From positions 1 to 55,385 of the forward strand of contig DMEZ01000024.1 of the NCBI GenBank assembly GCA_003450735.1: a DNA stretch of 55,385 bases, read 5' to 3'. Made by a program: the position numbers and the translations under genes. Origin of the DNA: Elusimicrobiota bacterium (GTDB lineage: Bacteria > Elusimicrobiota > Elusimicrobia > UBA1565). Below the pieces are notes generated by a model. It saw only the letters and a list, made by a program, of their open reading frames with translations, searched no databases and had not been told where the DNA came from. Of the stretch, positions 23,929 through 32,090 are shown piece after piece. Position 1 is the stretch's first letter. Each line of letters opens with the position of its first letter.

Positions 23929-25244
23929 ACGACCCCAAAGTCCTGCGTTCCGAGACGGACAAGGCCCGGAAGGGGATCGCCGACCGCGGAGGACGCTACC
24001 TGCCGCCGCTGGAGAAATACCTGACTTTGGAGGAGGAGCGCCGCGTCCTGCTCAAGGAGGTCGAGGAACTGCGCGCCAAGCGCAACGAGGTCTCCAAGGC
24101 TATCGGCGCGGCCAAGGCCCAGAAGGACGAGGAGACGGCCAAGCGCCTGATGGAGGAGGTCGGCAAGCTCAAGGAAGTCCTGCCCGCCAAGGAAGGCCGC
24201 CTCTCCCAGATCGACGCGGAGGCTCGCGAGGGCCTGCTCTCCATCCCGAACCTCCCCCACCCCACCTGCCCGGTCGGCAAGTCCGAGGCGGACAACCCGG
24301 TCGTGCGCACGGAGGGCGCGCCGTTCCAGCATCCCTTCAAAGCCCTCGACCACGCCGCGATCGGCGAAAAGCTCGGCATCCTGGATTTCGCGCTCGCGAC
24401 CAAACTCTCCGGCTCGCGCTTCGCCCTGCTGCGCGGGGCCGGCGCGCGGCTCGAACGCGCCCTGGCTCAGTTCATGCTCGACACGCAGACGAAGGAGAAC
24501 GGCTACCTGGAGCACTGGGTGCCGATCCTCGTCCTGCCGAAGATCCTGGAGGGCACGGGCCAGCTGCCGAAGTTCGAGGCCGACCTCTACAAGACCGGGC
24601 AGTTCGAGGAGAAGGAAGGGGGCGAGGGCGGCCTCAGGGACGCGCTCTACCTCATCCCCACGGCCGAGGTCCCGCTGACCAACCTGGTGCGCGAGGAGAT
24701 CCTCGACGGAGCGAAGCTGCCGCTCAAGCTCACCGCGCTCACCCCCTGCTTCCGACAGGAGTCCGGCTCCTATGGAAAAGACGTGAAGGGGCTCATCCGC
24801 AACCACCAGTTCGACAAGGTGGAGCTCGTCTGGATCGTGCGGCCGGAAGAATCCATGGAGGCGCTCGAGCGGCTCACGCTGGATGCGCAGAGCATCCTAC
24901 GCAAGCTCAAGCTCCCCCACCGGGTCATCGAGCTCTGCACGGCCGACATCGGGTTCTCGGCCTGCAAGACCTACGACCTCGAGGTCTGGTTCCCGGGCGA
25001 GGGCCGCTGGCGCGAGGTCTCCTCCTGCTCCAACTGCTGGGACTACCAGGCCCGGCGCATGAACGCGCGCTTCCGGCGCGGCCCGAAGGAAGCCCCCGAG
25101 TTCGTCCATACCCTCAACGGCTCCGGGCTCGCCGTGGGGCGCATCTTCGCGGCCATACTGGAGAACTGTCAGAGAGAAGACGGCTCGCTGGCCATTCCTG
25201 AAGCCCTCGTTCCGTACTTCGGCGCATCAGAAATCAAGCCATAG
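23925..25244 (+). CDS. serS: Seryl-tRNA synthetase
   Basis: The enzyme charges tRNA-Ser with serine. It has 439 residues. The N-terminal tRNA-binding coiled coil (about 30-100) is followed by the class II core: motif 2 CFRQESGSYGKDVKGLIRNHQFDKVELV and motif 3 LNGSGLAVGRIFAAILE. The start is GTG 23925, with GGAGG 7 bases upstream; it overlaps the previous stop. No T-box or other leader is present. Confidence 0.96.
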   Translation: MNDPKVLRSETDKARKGIADRGGRYLPPLEKYLTLEEERRVLLKEVEELRAKRNEVSKAIGAAKAQKDEETAKRLMEEVGKLKEVLPAKEGRLSQIDAEAREGLLSIPNLPHPTCPVGKSEADNPVVRTEGAPFQHPFKALDHAAIGEKLGILDFALATKLSGSRFALLRGAGARLERALAQFMLDTQTKENGYLEHWVPILVLPKILEGTGQLPKFEADLYKTGQFEEKEGGEGGLRDALYLIPTAEVPLTNLVREEILDGAKLPLKLTALTPCFRQESGSYGKDVKGLIRNHQFDKVELVWIVRPEESMEALERLTLDAQSILRKLKLPHRVIELCTADIGFSACKTYDLEVWFPGEGRWREVSSCSNCWDYQARRMNARFRRGPKEAPEFVHTLNGSGLAVGRIFAAILENCQREDGSLAIPEALVPYFGASEIKP

Positions 25245-25344
25245 GTATAATAGCAAAAGTTTATACTGTTGATTAGTGACTAATTGTCTGATATAGCATA
25301 CATATGTCTATAATCACAGATGTATAGACAAAAATATAATACTA
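25245..25344. other. AT-rich gap between convergent genes
   Basis: These 100 bases are strikingly AT-rich in a GC-rich window. They contain TATAAT-like hexamers, the small palindrome TTAGTGACTAA and an 8-bp inverted repeat TGTCTATA (25305-25312) / TATAGACA (25323-25330). The hairpin is too AT-rich to be a strong terminator. No gene is seen. Confidence 0.45.
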
Positions 25345-26211
25345 TTACTCCCAATCAGGTGGAATCTGCAATTTTCTGCGCAAGGTAGAATTGATCTCGT
25401 TGTAGCAGGTCTTTACAGACGCAGGCGTGTAACCAGGGAGTTGGAAGGTCTGGCGGAAGTTCGTCCAACCTTCCTGCTTGCGGCCGAGCTCCTCATAATC
25501 GAAGAACAGGGAGAGCGCGGAGCCCAGGAACTCTCCGTAGCGGCGGGTCTTGAGGTATTCGTTTGCTTCCATCTCCGCCTTGAGGGTCGCCATATGCGAC
25601 CGGTAGTAGGCGGGATAATCCCTGGACACCGTCTCGAGCTTCCCCCCCTTGAAGGCATGGATGCGGCTGCGCTGGGCCTCCGAGGCCAGGGTGAAGAAGG
25701 ACTCGCAGTTGAGCGAGAAGAACTGGCCCAGCGGGCGCTCATGCGAAACGATCTCGATGCGGCCGTCGAGGTCGACATCCTCCGTCTCGGCGAAAGGCAG
25801 GGGCTTGCCTACGCGCTGGAGCTTGCCCTCCGCGTAGCGCAGGAGGGACAGGGACGTCTGTCGGATGGCCGGGAACTCGACGTGGTAGCCCACGATGAGG
25901 GAGCCGTCCCCGGCGTCGAGGACCCTCCCCCCCTTGTGGAGCAGGGGGTCGAAGCGGAGCCTGGCCTGCGTCGGCTCGAAGTGGAGCAGCTTCGCCGACT
26001 TTCCCCGGACCTCGTAGATGAGGAGGCGGCTGCCGCCGCCGTCGCCGCGCGCGAAGATCATGGCGGAAAGCTGGAGGCCCTTGGCCGTCTTCCCCGACGC
26101 TTTGGACTCCAAAGTCAGCCCATCGGCCGACATCCGTCGGATCTCGGCGTCGAGGGAGGCCGCGCCGGCCCACGAGGGCAGGAGCAGGAAGGCGAGCGCG
26201 GCGCGCCTCAC
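25345..26211 (-). CDS. Secreted protein of unknown function
   Basis: The protein has 288 residues. The start is GTG 26211, overlapping the upstream gene's stop by GTGA. A signal peptide (VRRAALAFLLLPSWAGA) is followed by a beta-rich region. It contains EDVDLDGRIEIVSHERP, which resembles the Asp-rich calcium loop of FG-GAP/VCBS repeats, next to a Cys (FFSLNCESFF). The C-terminal third is helical and rich in Tyr and charged residues. It probably reports or binds something outside the cytoplasm together with its upstream partner. No family assigned. Confidence 0.65.
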   Translation of the reverse strand: MRRAALAFLLLPSWAGAASLDAEIRRMSADGLTLESKASGKTAKGLQLSAMIFARGDGGGSRLLIYEVRGKSAKLLHFEPTQARLRFDPLLHKGGRVLDAGDGSLIVGYHVEFPAIRQTSLSLLRYAEGKLQRVGKPLPFAETEDVDLDGRIEIVSHERPLGQFFSLNCESFFTLASEAQRSRIHAFKGGKLETVSRDYPAYYRSHMATLKAEMEANEYLKTRRYGEFLGSALSLFFDYEELGRKQEGWTNFRQTFQLPGYTPASVKTCYNEINSTLRRKLQIPPDWE

Positions 26212-27164
26212 GGAGCGGGCGCTGGTGTTTTCCGCTCGCCCGTCCCTGGAGGCGCTTGGAAGCCGGAAGGGGTGGGAGGAGGGCCGAAGCGCTTGCGGGC
26301 GTCCTCTTCCGTCAGGGCCTGACGGGCCCCGGCCGACGTCACGGCGGAGAGTTGGCCGCTCTCCTTGATGCAGCAGGCCCACAGCAGCGAGTCGAAGCCG
26401 CGCAGCTGCCGCTCGTCGGGGGACTTGGGCGCGGGGATGAGGAACTCCTTGTCGGCGCGGGTCGGGTAGTAGCCGAAGGCCTTGGACCACTCCCCGTCTT
26501 CGGGGACGAGGCCGAAGCCGCGCACCATCAGCGCCTTGCCGTCCGGCGAGAGGAGGAGCTCGTCGACGCGCGTCCACTTCGTGTAGTCGAGGCTTTTGAC
26601 CTCGCGGCCCTTGGGGTCGAAGACATGGATATAGGGCCGGGCCTTGGCGTAAGGGTCCACGTCCTGGAGCAGGACGGCCACCGTCCCGTCGTTGGCTACG
26701 CTGAGGGCGCGCGCGTCGCCGGACTTGCCCACGATGGCCTTGTCCTGCATGCGCCGCGTCCAGAGCACGCGTCCCTCGGAGTCCAGCAGGCGCAGGGTGG
26801 AGGCGAGCAGGAGGGCCTTGGCCTTCTCCGCGCCCCGGCGGGTCTTGAGGTGGAGGCCGACCTCCTGGTCCTCCTCGTCGATGATGAGGAACAGCGGGCT
26901 GCGCTCCGCGAAGAGCATCTTGCGGCGGATGGACTTCTTCTCCAGCGGGGGCAAAGCGACCTTGCGCTCGGGCTTGTTGGGCGCGGGGCGCACGTTGATG
27001 TGCTTGTCGCCCGCGATCCAGCGGAAGCGGCCGTCCGGGGAGACCGCGAACTCCCCGGGAGTGGGGGCGGGTCGCGCCTTGAGGCGGGGCGCGGTGCTCG
27101 CCTCCTGGGCGAAGGCGGCGGAAAGGAGCAGGCTCAAAGACAGTTCAGCGATCAGCATGAGCAC
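26208..27164 (-). CDS. Secreted beta-propeller-like protein of unknown function
   Basis: The protein has 318 residues with a signal peptide (MLMLIAELSLSLLLSAAFAQ); ATG 27158 is an alternative start. The mature part has propeller-like motifs: FAVSPDGRFRWIAGD, LRLLDSEGRVLWTRRM, ALSVANDGTVAVLLQD, IHVFDPKGREVKSLD and LLLSPDGKALMVRG. It has a CC pair (LLWACCIKE). The C-terminus ends with GFQAPPGTGERKTPAP, the repeat shared with the M28 peptidase. It is coupled to the downstream secreted gene; asd lies 37 bases upstream. Confidence 0.65.
   Translation of the reverse strand: MLMLIAELSLSLLLSAAFAQEASTAPRLKARPAPTPGEFAVSPDGRFRWIAGDKHINVRPAPNKPERKVALPPLEKKSIRRKMLFAERSPLFLIIDEEDQEVGLHLKTRRGAEKAKALLLASTLRLLDSEGRVLWTRRMQDKAIVGKSGDARALSVANDGTVAVLLQDVDPYAKARPYIHVFDPKGREVKSLDYTKWTRVDELLLSPDGKALMVRGFGLVPEDGEWSKAFGYYPTRADKEFLIPAPKSPDERQLRGFDSLLWACCIKESGQLSAVTSAGARQALTEEDARKRFGPPPTPSGFQAPPGTGERKTPAPAP
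26217..26264 (-). repeat. 48-nt in-frame repeat, copy 2
   Basis: This copy encodes GFQAPPGTGERKTPAP at the extreme C-terminus of the 318-residue secreted protein. It matches positions 402-449 at 42 of 48 bases. Confidence 0.7.
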
Positions 27165-27201
27165 AGTATAACCCGCTGGCCCGCCGCGAGTAAAGCGTTC
27201 C

Positions 27202-28236
27202 TTAGAGCCAGCGCTTCTTGAGCAGGAGCTCGGCGATCTGCACCGAGTTCAAGGCGGCGCCCTTGCGCAGGTTGTCGGACACCACCCAGAACGAGAGCTC
27301 CTTGGGCAGGGCCCCGCGGCGGACGCGGCCCACGTGGACTTCGTCGGTCTCCAGGGCGGAGGCCGGGGTGGGGTAGTCCCCCTCCCAGAGCTTGAGGCCC
27401 GGCGCGCGGCGCAGGAGGGCGCGCACCCGCGGGAGCCCGAGCGGCCTGCGGGTCTCGATCCAGAGCGCGAGCGAGTGGCAGCGCACGACCGGCACGCGCA
27501 CGGTCGTCGCCGAGATGGGCAGGGCCCGCGCGCCCCAGATCTTGCGCAGCTCCTCGCGCACCTTGAACTCCTCGGAGCAGTCCCCGTTCCGGTCGAAGGA
27601 GCCGACCTGGGGGAACAGGTTCAAGGCGATGGGCTTGGGGAAGACTTTCGGTTCGGGATAGGGCGGGATGTCGAGCGGTCCGCTCCGGCCGGCCTTGGCC
27701 GCGGCGCGGCGGGCCTGGGCGTGGTACTCCTCCAGGGCGGCCCGGCCGGCGCCGGACACCGCCTGGTAGGAGGCGAGGCGGACGGCCTTCAGTCCCCCCG
27801 CCCGCAGGAGCGGCGCTCCGACCACGGCGGCGCCGGTCAGGGTGCAGTTGGGGCCGGCGATGAGCCGCCGGCGGGGCGAGAGGGCCTGGGCGTTCACTTC
27901 GGGGATGACCAGGGGTACGTCCTTGTGGAGGCGGAAGGCGGAGGAGTCGTCGATGGTCCAGACCCCGGCCGCGGCCAGGGCCGGGCCGAAGCGCTCGGAG
28001 ACCTCGTCGCTCGAGACGAGGAAGGCCAGGTCGCAGGCGCGCAGGGCCTCCAGCGAGGCGGCCGCGCAGGGGATGCGGCGCCCGCGCCAGAGGACAGCCG
28101 AAGCGCCCCGCCCTGAGGAGAAGGGCCTGAGCTCGCCAACGGGGAAGCGGCGCTCCTGGAGGATGCCCAGCAGGATGCGGCCGACCAGGCCCGTCGCCCC
28201 GACCACGCCGACCCGCAGGGAGGACCTATTGGCCAT
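27202..28236 (-). CDS. asd: Aspartate-semialdehyde dehydrogenase
   Basis: The enzyme reduces aspartyl phosphate to aspartate semialdehyde in the lysine, threonine, methionine and diaminopimelate pathways. It has 344 residues. The N-terminal Rossmann motif VGVVGATGLVGR precedes the catalytic Cys in AGPNCTLTGA and the substrate and His motifs SYQAVSGAG and RVPVVRCHS. After the Cys, TLT replaces the more usual ST-x. ATG 28236 overlaps the preceding gene's 3' end by 11 bases. No other amino-acid gene is nearby. Confidence 0.92.
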   Translation of the reverse strand: MANRSSLRVGVVGATGLVGRILLGILQERRFPVGELRPFSSGRGASAVLWRGRRIPCAAASLEALRACDLAFLVSSDEVSERFGPALAAAGVWTIDDSSAFRLHKDVPLVIPEVNAQALSPRRRLIAGPNCTLTGAAVVGAPLLRAGGLKAVRLASYQAVSGAGRAALEEYHAQARRAAAKAGRSGPLDIPPYPEPKVFPKPIALNLFPQVGSFDRNGDCSEEFKVREELRKIWGARALPISATTVRVPVVRCHSLALWIETRRPLGLPRVRALLRRAPGLKLWEGDYPTPASALETDEVHVGRVRRGALPKELSFWVVSDNLRKGAALNSVQIAELLLKKRWL

Positions 28237-29323
28237 CGGAGACCCCTGCCCCGGAGACGAAGCGGACGGCGCTGAAACCTTCCGCGGCCGAGGCGTCCCG
28301 GGCTTTGACCCGGAAATAGGCTCCGCGGGAGGGCAGGAGGCTGCGCGGGAGCGTGAAGATGAAGGGCGATGAGCGCAGGAAGGAGGAGACCCGGCGCCAC
28401 TCGAGCTCATCCTGCGACATCTCCACCCAGGCCAGCTCGACGTCGCGGCCTTCGACGGAGCAGCGCACGACCAGGCTCTCCTGCGAGGTCTGGACGTAGG
28501 TGTCCAGCACCTTCACGGAGCGTTCTCCCCGGGAGACCAGCTTCACGGCCAGAGCCGGCCGGATGTTCGTGATGGGGACCTGGAGCGTCCCCCCCTCGCC
28601 CCTGGGCGGCACGCCCTGGATGGAGTGGTTGTTCCAAGCCGCCGGCTCGGCGCCGGCTCCCTGCGAAGCGGCCTCGAGGCCGGCGAGGATGGGAGCGCGC
28701 GCGGCATCACGGAACTCGCGAGTCGGCGACCAGATGATGAGGTAGTTCGGCTTTTCGGAGGATACCTGGCTGGGCTGGACCTCCGTCCAGAACCACTCGG
28801 ACCGCCCGGTGCCGGAGATGCTCACGCTCGGATCGGCTTCGGCCGGGATATCCTGGGTCTCGGCCAGGAAGAAGCTCTGTTCCGAACCGAAGGACGGGGA
28901 CTGCGAGATGGCCATGTAGACCTTTCCCGGGATCCGGACACGCTCCCAGGGGCTGTCGAGGGACTGCGACTTCGAGCGCCCGATCTTGGCGCCGATGAAG
29001 GCCTTCGAATAGTCGCCGGCGGGCGCGGGCGGCAGTTTGACGATCCAGGCGTTGTTGAAGCCGATGTACCAGTTGGAGTCCGAGCCCCCGTCCGCGAAGC
29101 GGCCGAAGTCGTTGATGTTGACCGCGAGCGAGAGATAGGTCACGACCGGCGAGGACGCCGGAGCGGGCTTGCGCTCGGGGACGCTGCGCTTCACCGGCTT
29201 CTCCTCAACCTCAATGTCCGAGAAGTCCGGCTCAGCGAGTGGGTCGCTCGAGCCCTGAGCATACAGGCCGGGCACGTTGTTTAAGAATACAATAAATGCA
29301 AATAATGCTGTAATTATATACAT
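28226..29323 (-). CDS. Secreted protein of unknown function
   Basis: The protein has 365 residues. The signal peptide (MYIITALFAFIVFLNNVPGLYAQ) is coded by strikingly AT-rich DNA, while the rest has the window's usual high G+C. The mature part starts acidic (EPDFSDIEVEEKP) and has a beta-rich middle (YLSLAVNINDFGRFADGGSDSNWYIGFNNAWIV). The last 100 residues look FN3-like (VELAWVEMSQDELEWRRVSSFL...YFRVKARDASAAEGFSAVRFVSG). ATG 29323 overlaps the parB stop (TAATG). No family assigned. Confidence 0.7.
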   Translation of the reverse strand: MYIITALFAFIVFLNNVPGLYAQGSSDPLAEPDFSDIEVEEKPVKRSVPERKPAPASSPVVTYLSLAVNINDFGRFADGGSDSNWYIGFNNAWIVKLPPAPAGDYSKAFIGAKIGRSKSQSLDSPWERVRIPGKVYMAISQSPSFGSEQSFFLAETQDIPAEADPSVSISGTGRSEWFWTEVQPSQVSSEKPNYLIIWSPTREFRDAARAPILAGLEAASQGAGAEPAAWNNHSIQGVPPRGEGGTLQVPITNIRPALAVKLVSRGERSVKVLDTYVQTSQESLVVRCSVEGRDVELAWVEMSQDELEWRRVSSFLRSSPFIFTLPRSLLPSRGAYFRVKARDASAAEGFSAVRFVSGAGVSDGQ

Positions 29324-30228
29324 TATTTTAGTTTTCCCATCAGCTTGTCGAAGTCGGTCAAGCTGTAGAAGTGGATCGTCAGACTCCCGGTCTTGCCATC
29401 CTTCTTTGTTCGGATCGCCACCTTCATCCCGAGGGTCCTGGTCAACTGCTGCTCGACCTCCCGGATGTCGGTCGCCAGGGTCGAACCCACCCCGGATTTT
29501 TTCTCCCTGGACTTCCGGCCGGACTCGAGAGCGCGTGCCAGAGCCTCCGCCTCGCGGACAGAAACCCCCCCCTCTAGGATGTGCCGGAACAGCTTGATCC
29601 GCTCACCCGGATGCGAGACCGAGAGCAAGGCACGCGCGTGGCCTTCCGAGATCTTTGCGGACTCGACCGCCGCGAGGATCTCCTCCGGCAGCTCCAGCAG
29701 GCGCAAGGTGTTGGAGACAGCAGCCTTGGACTTGCAGAGCTGCTGCGCCAGTTCGGTCTGGGTGAAGCCATGGCTCCTGACCAATTCGGAGTAGGCACGG
29801 GCCGCTTCGGCCGCATTGAGGTCGTCGCGCTGTATGTTCTCGATAAGGCTCAAAAATGCCCGCTCCGTGTCCGTGACTTCTTTGATCTGGACTTCGATAT
29901 GGGTGAGTCCGGCGAGTTGGGCCGCGCGCATGCGGCGCTCACCCATGACCAATTCGTACTTGCCATCCCTGTCCTTCGGCGAAACAGTGATGGGTTGCCG
30001 GAGGCCGTATCTCTTGATGGACTCCGCCATCTCCGCGAGGCTTTCGTGGGAGAAGTGCTTGCGAGGCTGATAGCGGTTCGGTTTGATGTCCGAAATAGGG
30101 AGCTTGTTGGATTCGGAAGCGGCTGCGACGGCGTCTTGGGATTGAGGTTCCGTCCCTGGCGCCTGCTTCCGGGCGCCCCCTTTTGGAGGCAGCAACCGCT
30201 CGAGTCCACGGCCAAGGGCTTGTCGCAT
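29323..30228 (-). CDS. parB: Chromosome-partitioning protein ParB
   Basis: The protein has 301 residues. It has the N-terminal ParB/Srx CTPase-like domain (SDIKPNRYQPRKHF, GERRMRAAQLAGL), the central helix-turn-helix that reads parS (TQTELAQQLCKSKAAVSNTLRLLELP), GHARALLSV, and a C-terminal dimerisation segment. It spreads from parS and works with ParA to segregate origins. It follows parA by 15 bases. Its G+C is intermediate between parA and neighbouring genes. Confidence 0.96.
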   Translation of the reverse strand: MRQALGRGLERLLPPKGGARKQAPGTEPQSQDAVAAASESNKLPISDIKPNRYQPRKHFSHESLAEMAESIKRYGLRQPITVSPKDRDGKYELVMGERRMRAAQLAGLTHIEVQIKEVTDTERAFLSLIENIQRDDLNAAEAARAYSELVRSHGFTQTELAQQLCKSKAAVSNTLRLLELPEEILAAVESAKISEGHARALLSVSHPGERIKLFRHILEGGVSVREAEALARALESGRKSREKKSGVGSTLATDIREVEQQLTRTLGMKVAIRTKKDGKTGSLTIHFYSLTDFDKLMGKLK

Positions 30229-30243
30229 CGTATTCTCCTGAGG

Positions 30244-31044
30244 CTAGTCGATCTTGACGACTTCCCAGCCGCGTCTGGCCAGGAGCTCTCCGGCTAAGGA
30301 AAGGTAGGCTTGGCCCCCTTTTGAGCGGGGGTCGTACTGAAGTATTGATTTGCCATGACTGGGGGCCTCAGCCAGTCTTACTGAGCGCGGAATGGTTGTT
30401 TTGAACAGTTTTTCACCAAAATAAGCCCCTAATTCTGTTTTTACCTGCTGAGCTAGAGATATCCTTGAGTCGAACATGGTTAAAACGCAGCCTTCTATAT
30501 CGATTTGAGGATTAACGACAGATTTGACCCGATTGACTGTTTCTACGAAACCGGCCAAGCCTTCCAAGGCGTAGTACTCTCCCTGAAGGGTGATGATGAC
30601 CCTGGTGGCCGCCGCTAGAGCGTTAATGGTCAAAAGGCCAAGAGAGGGGGGGCAATCTACTATGATGAACCGGTATAGGCCATCCAGCGGTTTTAGGGCC
30701 TCGGCAAGCTTGTTTTCACGTGAAAACTCGTCCGCAAGATCCAATTCGGCCGAGATCATGTCAGGACCGGAAGGCATTACATCAAGCAATTCAAGCGGGG
30801 AAGCTTTGATGGTTTTTTCTGCTGGTACGGATTCCAGCAGGGCTTGATAGGTGCCGGATTCAACGGCCGACTTGTCGATACCGGCTCCGGAAGTCGCGTT
30901 GCCTTGTGGGTCGAGGTCGATCAGCAGGGTCTCCTGCCCAAAGCAAGCTAACGCGGCGGCCAAGTTTATGGCGGTGGTCGTTTTTCCAACCCCGCCTTTC
31001 TGATTGGCGATTGCGATGATCTCGGTTGCAGGGAGTGTTTTCAC
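30244..31044 (-). CDS. parA: Chromosome-partitioning ATPase ParA
   Basis: The protein has 266 residues, with the deviant Walker A KGGVGKTT (residues 16-23), DLDPQGNATSG and the Walker B region IVDCPPSLG. It forms dynamic gradients on the nucleoid that move ParB-parS complexes. I chose GTG 31044 because the consensus promoter predicts transcription from about 31054, which would exclude the in-frame TTG at 31056; that TTG gives a form four residues longer. The coding G+C is near 50 percent, well below neighbours, suggesting different ancestry or selection. A parS-like palindrome lies inside the gene. Confidence 0.95.
   Translation of the reverse strand: MKTLPATEIIAIANQKGGVGKTTTAINLAAALACFGQETLLIDLDPQGNATSGAGIDKSAVESGTYQALLESVPAEKTIKASPLELLDVMPSGPDMISAELDLADEFSRENKLAEALKPLDGLYRFIIVDCPPSLGLLTINALAAATRVIITLQGEYYALEGLAGFVETVNRVKSVVNPQIDIEGCVLTMFDSRISLAQQVKTELGAYFGEKLFKTTIPRSVRLAEAPSHGKSILQYDPRSKGGQAYLSLAGELLARRGWEVVKID
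30712..30727. promoter_or_regulatory. parS-like palindrome inside parA
   Basis: GTTTTCACGTGAAAAC is a perfect 16-base palindrome. Its core TTTCACGTGAAA is identical to the parS consensus core, and only the outermost G/C positions are shifted by one base. It lies within the parA coding sequence, close to parB. Confidence 0.7.
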
Positions 31045-31052
31045 GTGCAAAC
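31037..31052. promoter_or_regulatory. Second parS-like site at the parA start
   Basis: GTTTTCACGTGCAAAC differs from the site at 30712-30727 by one base. It covers the predicted transcription start and the GTG start codon of parA, so ParB (or ParA) bound here should repress parAB. Confidence 0.6.
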
Positions 31053-31060
31053 TCAAGTTG

Positions 31061-31089
31061 ATTATATTAACAGGCCATGATCATGTCAA
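31061..31089 (-). promoter_or_regulatory. parA: Perfect consensus promoter of parAB (TTGACA-17-TATAAT)
   Basis: On the minus strand TTGACA (31089-31084), 17 bases, then TATAAT (31066-31061). This is the only full-consensus sigma-70 promoter I found in the window. The transcription start is expected near 31054. Confidence 0.85.
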
Positions 31090-31205
31090 TGCAGCAGTTT
31101 AAAAACAGTATTAGTTATGCACAGTTTATTACATATATTATTATATTGCACTGTATGTAATCTTATATTATCATATTTTATCATATATTGTCAATAATGC
31201 GCCCA
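31090..31205. other. Very AT-rich divergent intergenic region with a DnaA box
   Basis: Between the parA promoter and aguB lies an AT-rich tract. It contains repeated ttatcata/tcatatt motifs, an inverted repeat TTACATA...TATGTAA (31129-31161 region) and TTATGCACA, a perfect DnaA-box match, at 31115-31123. It could be an unwinding element or secondary origin-like site, or simply a strongly AT-rich promoter region. Confidence 0.4.
31115..31123 (+). promoter_or_regulatory. DnaA box (TTATGCACA)
   Basis: Matches the TTATNCACA consensus exactly. It is a single site within the AT-rich tract upstream of parA. Confidence 0.45.
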
Positions 31206-31209
31206 TCGT

Positions 31210-31238
31210 TTGAAGCGGACATGCCCATTATCTATAAT
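31210..31238 (+). promoter_or_regulatory. aguB: Promoter of aguBA (TTGAAG-17-TATAAT)
   Basis: TTGAAG at 31210-31215 and a perfect TATAAT at 31233-31238 are separated by 17 bases. The -10 ends 9 bases before ATG 31248, so the mRNA would begin about 3 bases before the start codon. Confidence 0.7.
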
Positions 31239-31247
31239 CCCACACCT

Positions 31248-32090
31248 ATGGTGACCCTGGGGCTCGTTCAGATGGCCGCATCGGCAGACACGGCGCAGAA
31301 CCTCGAGAAGGCGCTCGCTCTTGTGCGGCGCGCGGCGCGCGGCGGCGCGAAGATCGTGTGCCTTCCGGAGCTCTTCCGCTCGCGCTACTTCCCGCAGACG
31401 CGGCGCGCCGACAAGCGGCGCTATGCGGAGAGCGTGCCGGGCGAGACCACCCGCGCGTTCTGCCGCCTCGCCCGGGAGTTCGGCGTGGCCGTCGTCGTGC
31501 CGCTCTATGAAAGGACGCGCGAGGGCCGGCTCTTCAACTCGGCGGTGGTCGCGGACGCCGACGGGCGCCTTCTGGGGACCTACCGCAAGCTGCACATCCC
31601 GCACGACCCGCTCTTCTACGAGCAGGACTACTTCCGCAAGGGCGACCGGGGCTTCCGGGTCTTCAAGACCCGCTTCGCGTCCTTCTCGGTGCTCATCTGC
31701 TTCGACCAGTGGTTCCCGGAGGCCGCGCGCGCCTGCGCCCTGAAGGGGGCCGAGCTTTTGTTCTACCCGACGGCGATCGGGGACATCGCCGGCCATCGCC
31801 CGAAAGAGGGGGACTGGCGCGACTCGTGGGTGACGATCCAGCGCTCGCACGCCATCGCCAACAGCGTCCACGTCGCGGCGGTCAACCGCACGGGGCGCGA
31901 GGGGCGCCTCAAGTTCTGGGGCAGCTCCTTCGTGGCGGACGCCTTCGGCAAGGTCGTCAAGAGCGCCTCGAAGGACCGAGAGGAGGTCCTGCTCTGTCCC
32001 GTCGACCTCGCGAAGAACCGGTCCGTTCGCGAGGGCTGGGGCTTCATGAGGAACCGCCGCCCCGACTGCTACGGAGGCCTGGTCCGATGA
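31248..32090 (+). CDS. aguB: N-carbamoylputrescine amidase
   Basis: The enzyme hydrolyses N-carbamoylputrescine to putrescine, CO2 and ammonia. It has 280 residues. The nitrilase triad is visible as Glu41 (CLPELF), Lys114 (YRKLHIPHD) and Cys151 (LICFDQWFPEAAR). The AguB-type pattern FYEQDYFRKGD...GWGFMRNRRPDCYGGL is strong. An ATG at this position matches family starts (MVTLGLVQM) and sits just after the promoter, so longer in-frame starts upstream (from 31188) are unlikely. It overlaps aguA by ATGA. Together they convert agmatine to putrescine. Confidence 0.93.
   Translation: MVTLGLVQMAASADTAQNLEKALALVRRAARGGAKIVCLPELFRSRYFPQTRRADKRRYAESVPGETTRAFCRLAREFGVAVVVPLYERTREGRLFNSAVVADADGRLLGTYRKLHIPHDPLFYEQDYFRKGDRGFRVFKTRFASFSVLICFDQWFPEAARACALKGAELLFYPTAIGDIAGHRPKEGDWRDSWVTIQRSHAIANSVHVAAVNRTGREGRLKFWGSSFVADAFGKVVKSASKDREEVLLCPVDLAKNRSVREGWGFMRNRRPDCYGGLVR

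Noticed and set aside
25305..25330. Hairpin TGTCTATA/TATAGACA as serS terminator
   Set aside because: The stem is only 8 bp and mostly A-T, with a 10-base loop and no T-run directly after it; too weak to call a terminator.
31188..31247. Longer aguB starting at 31188
   Set aside because: The added 20 residues fall across the -35 and -10 of a good promoter and do not match the family N-terminus; ATG 31248 fits both.
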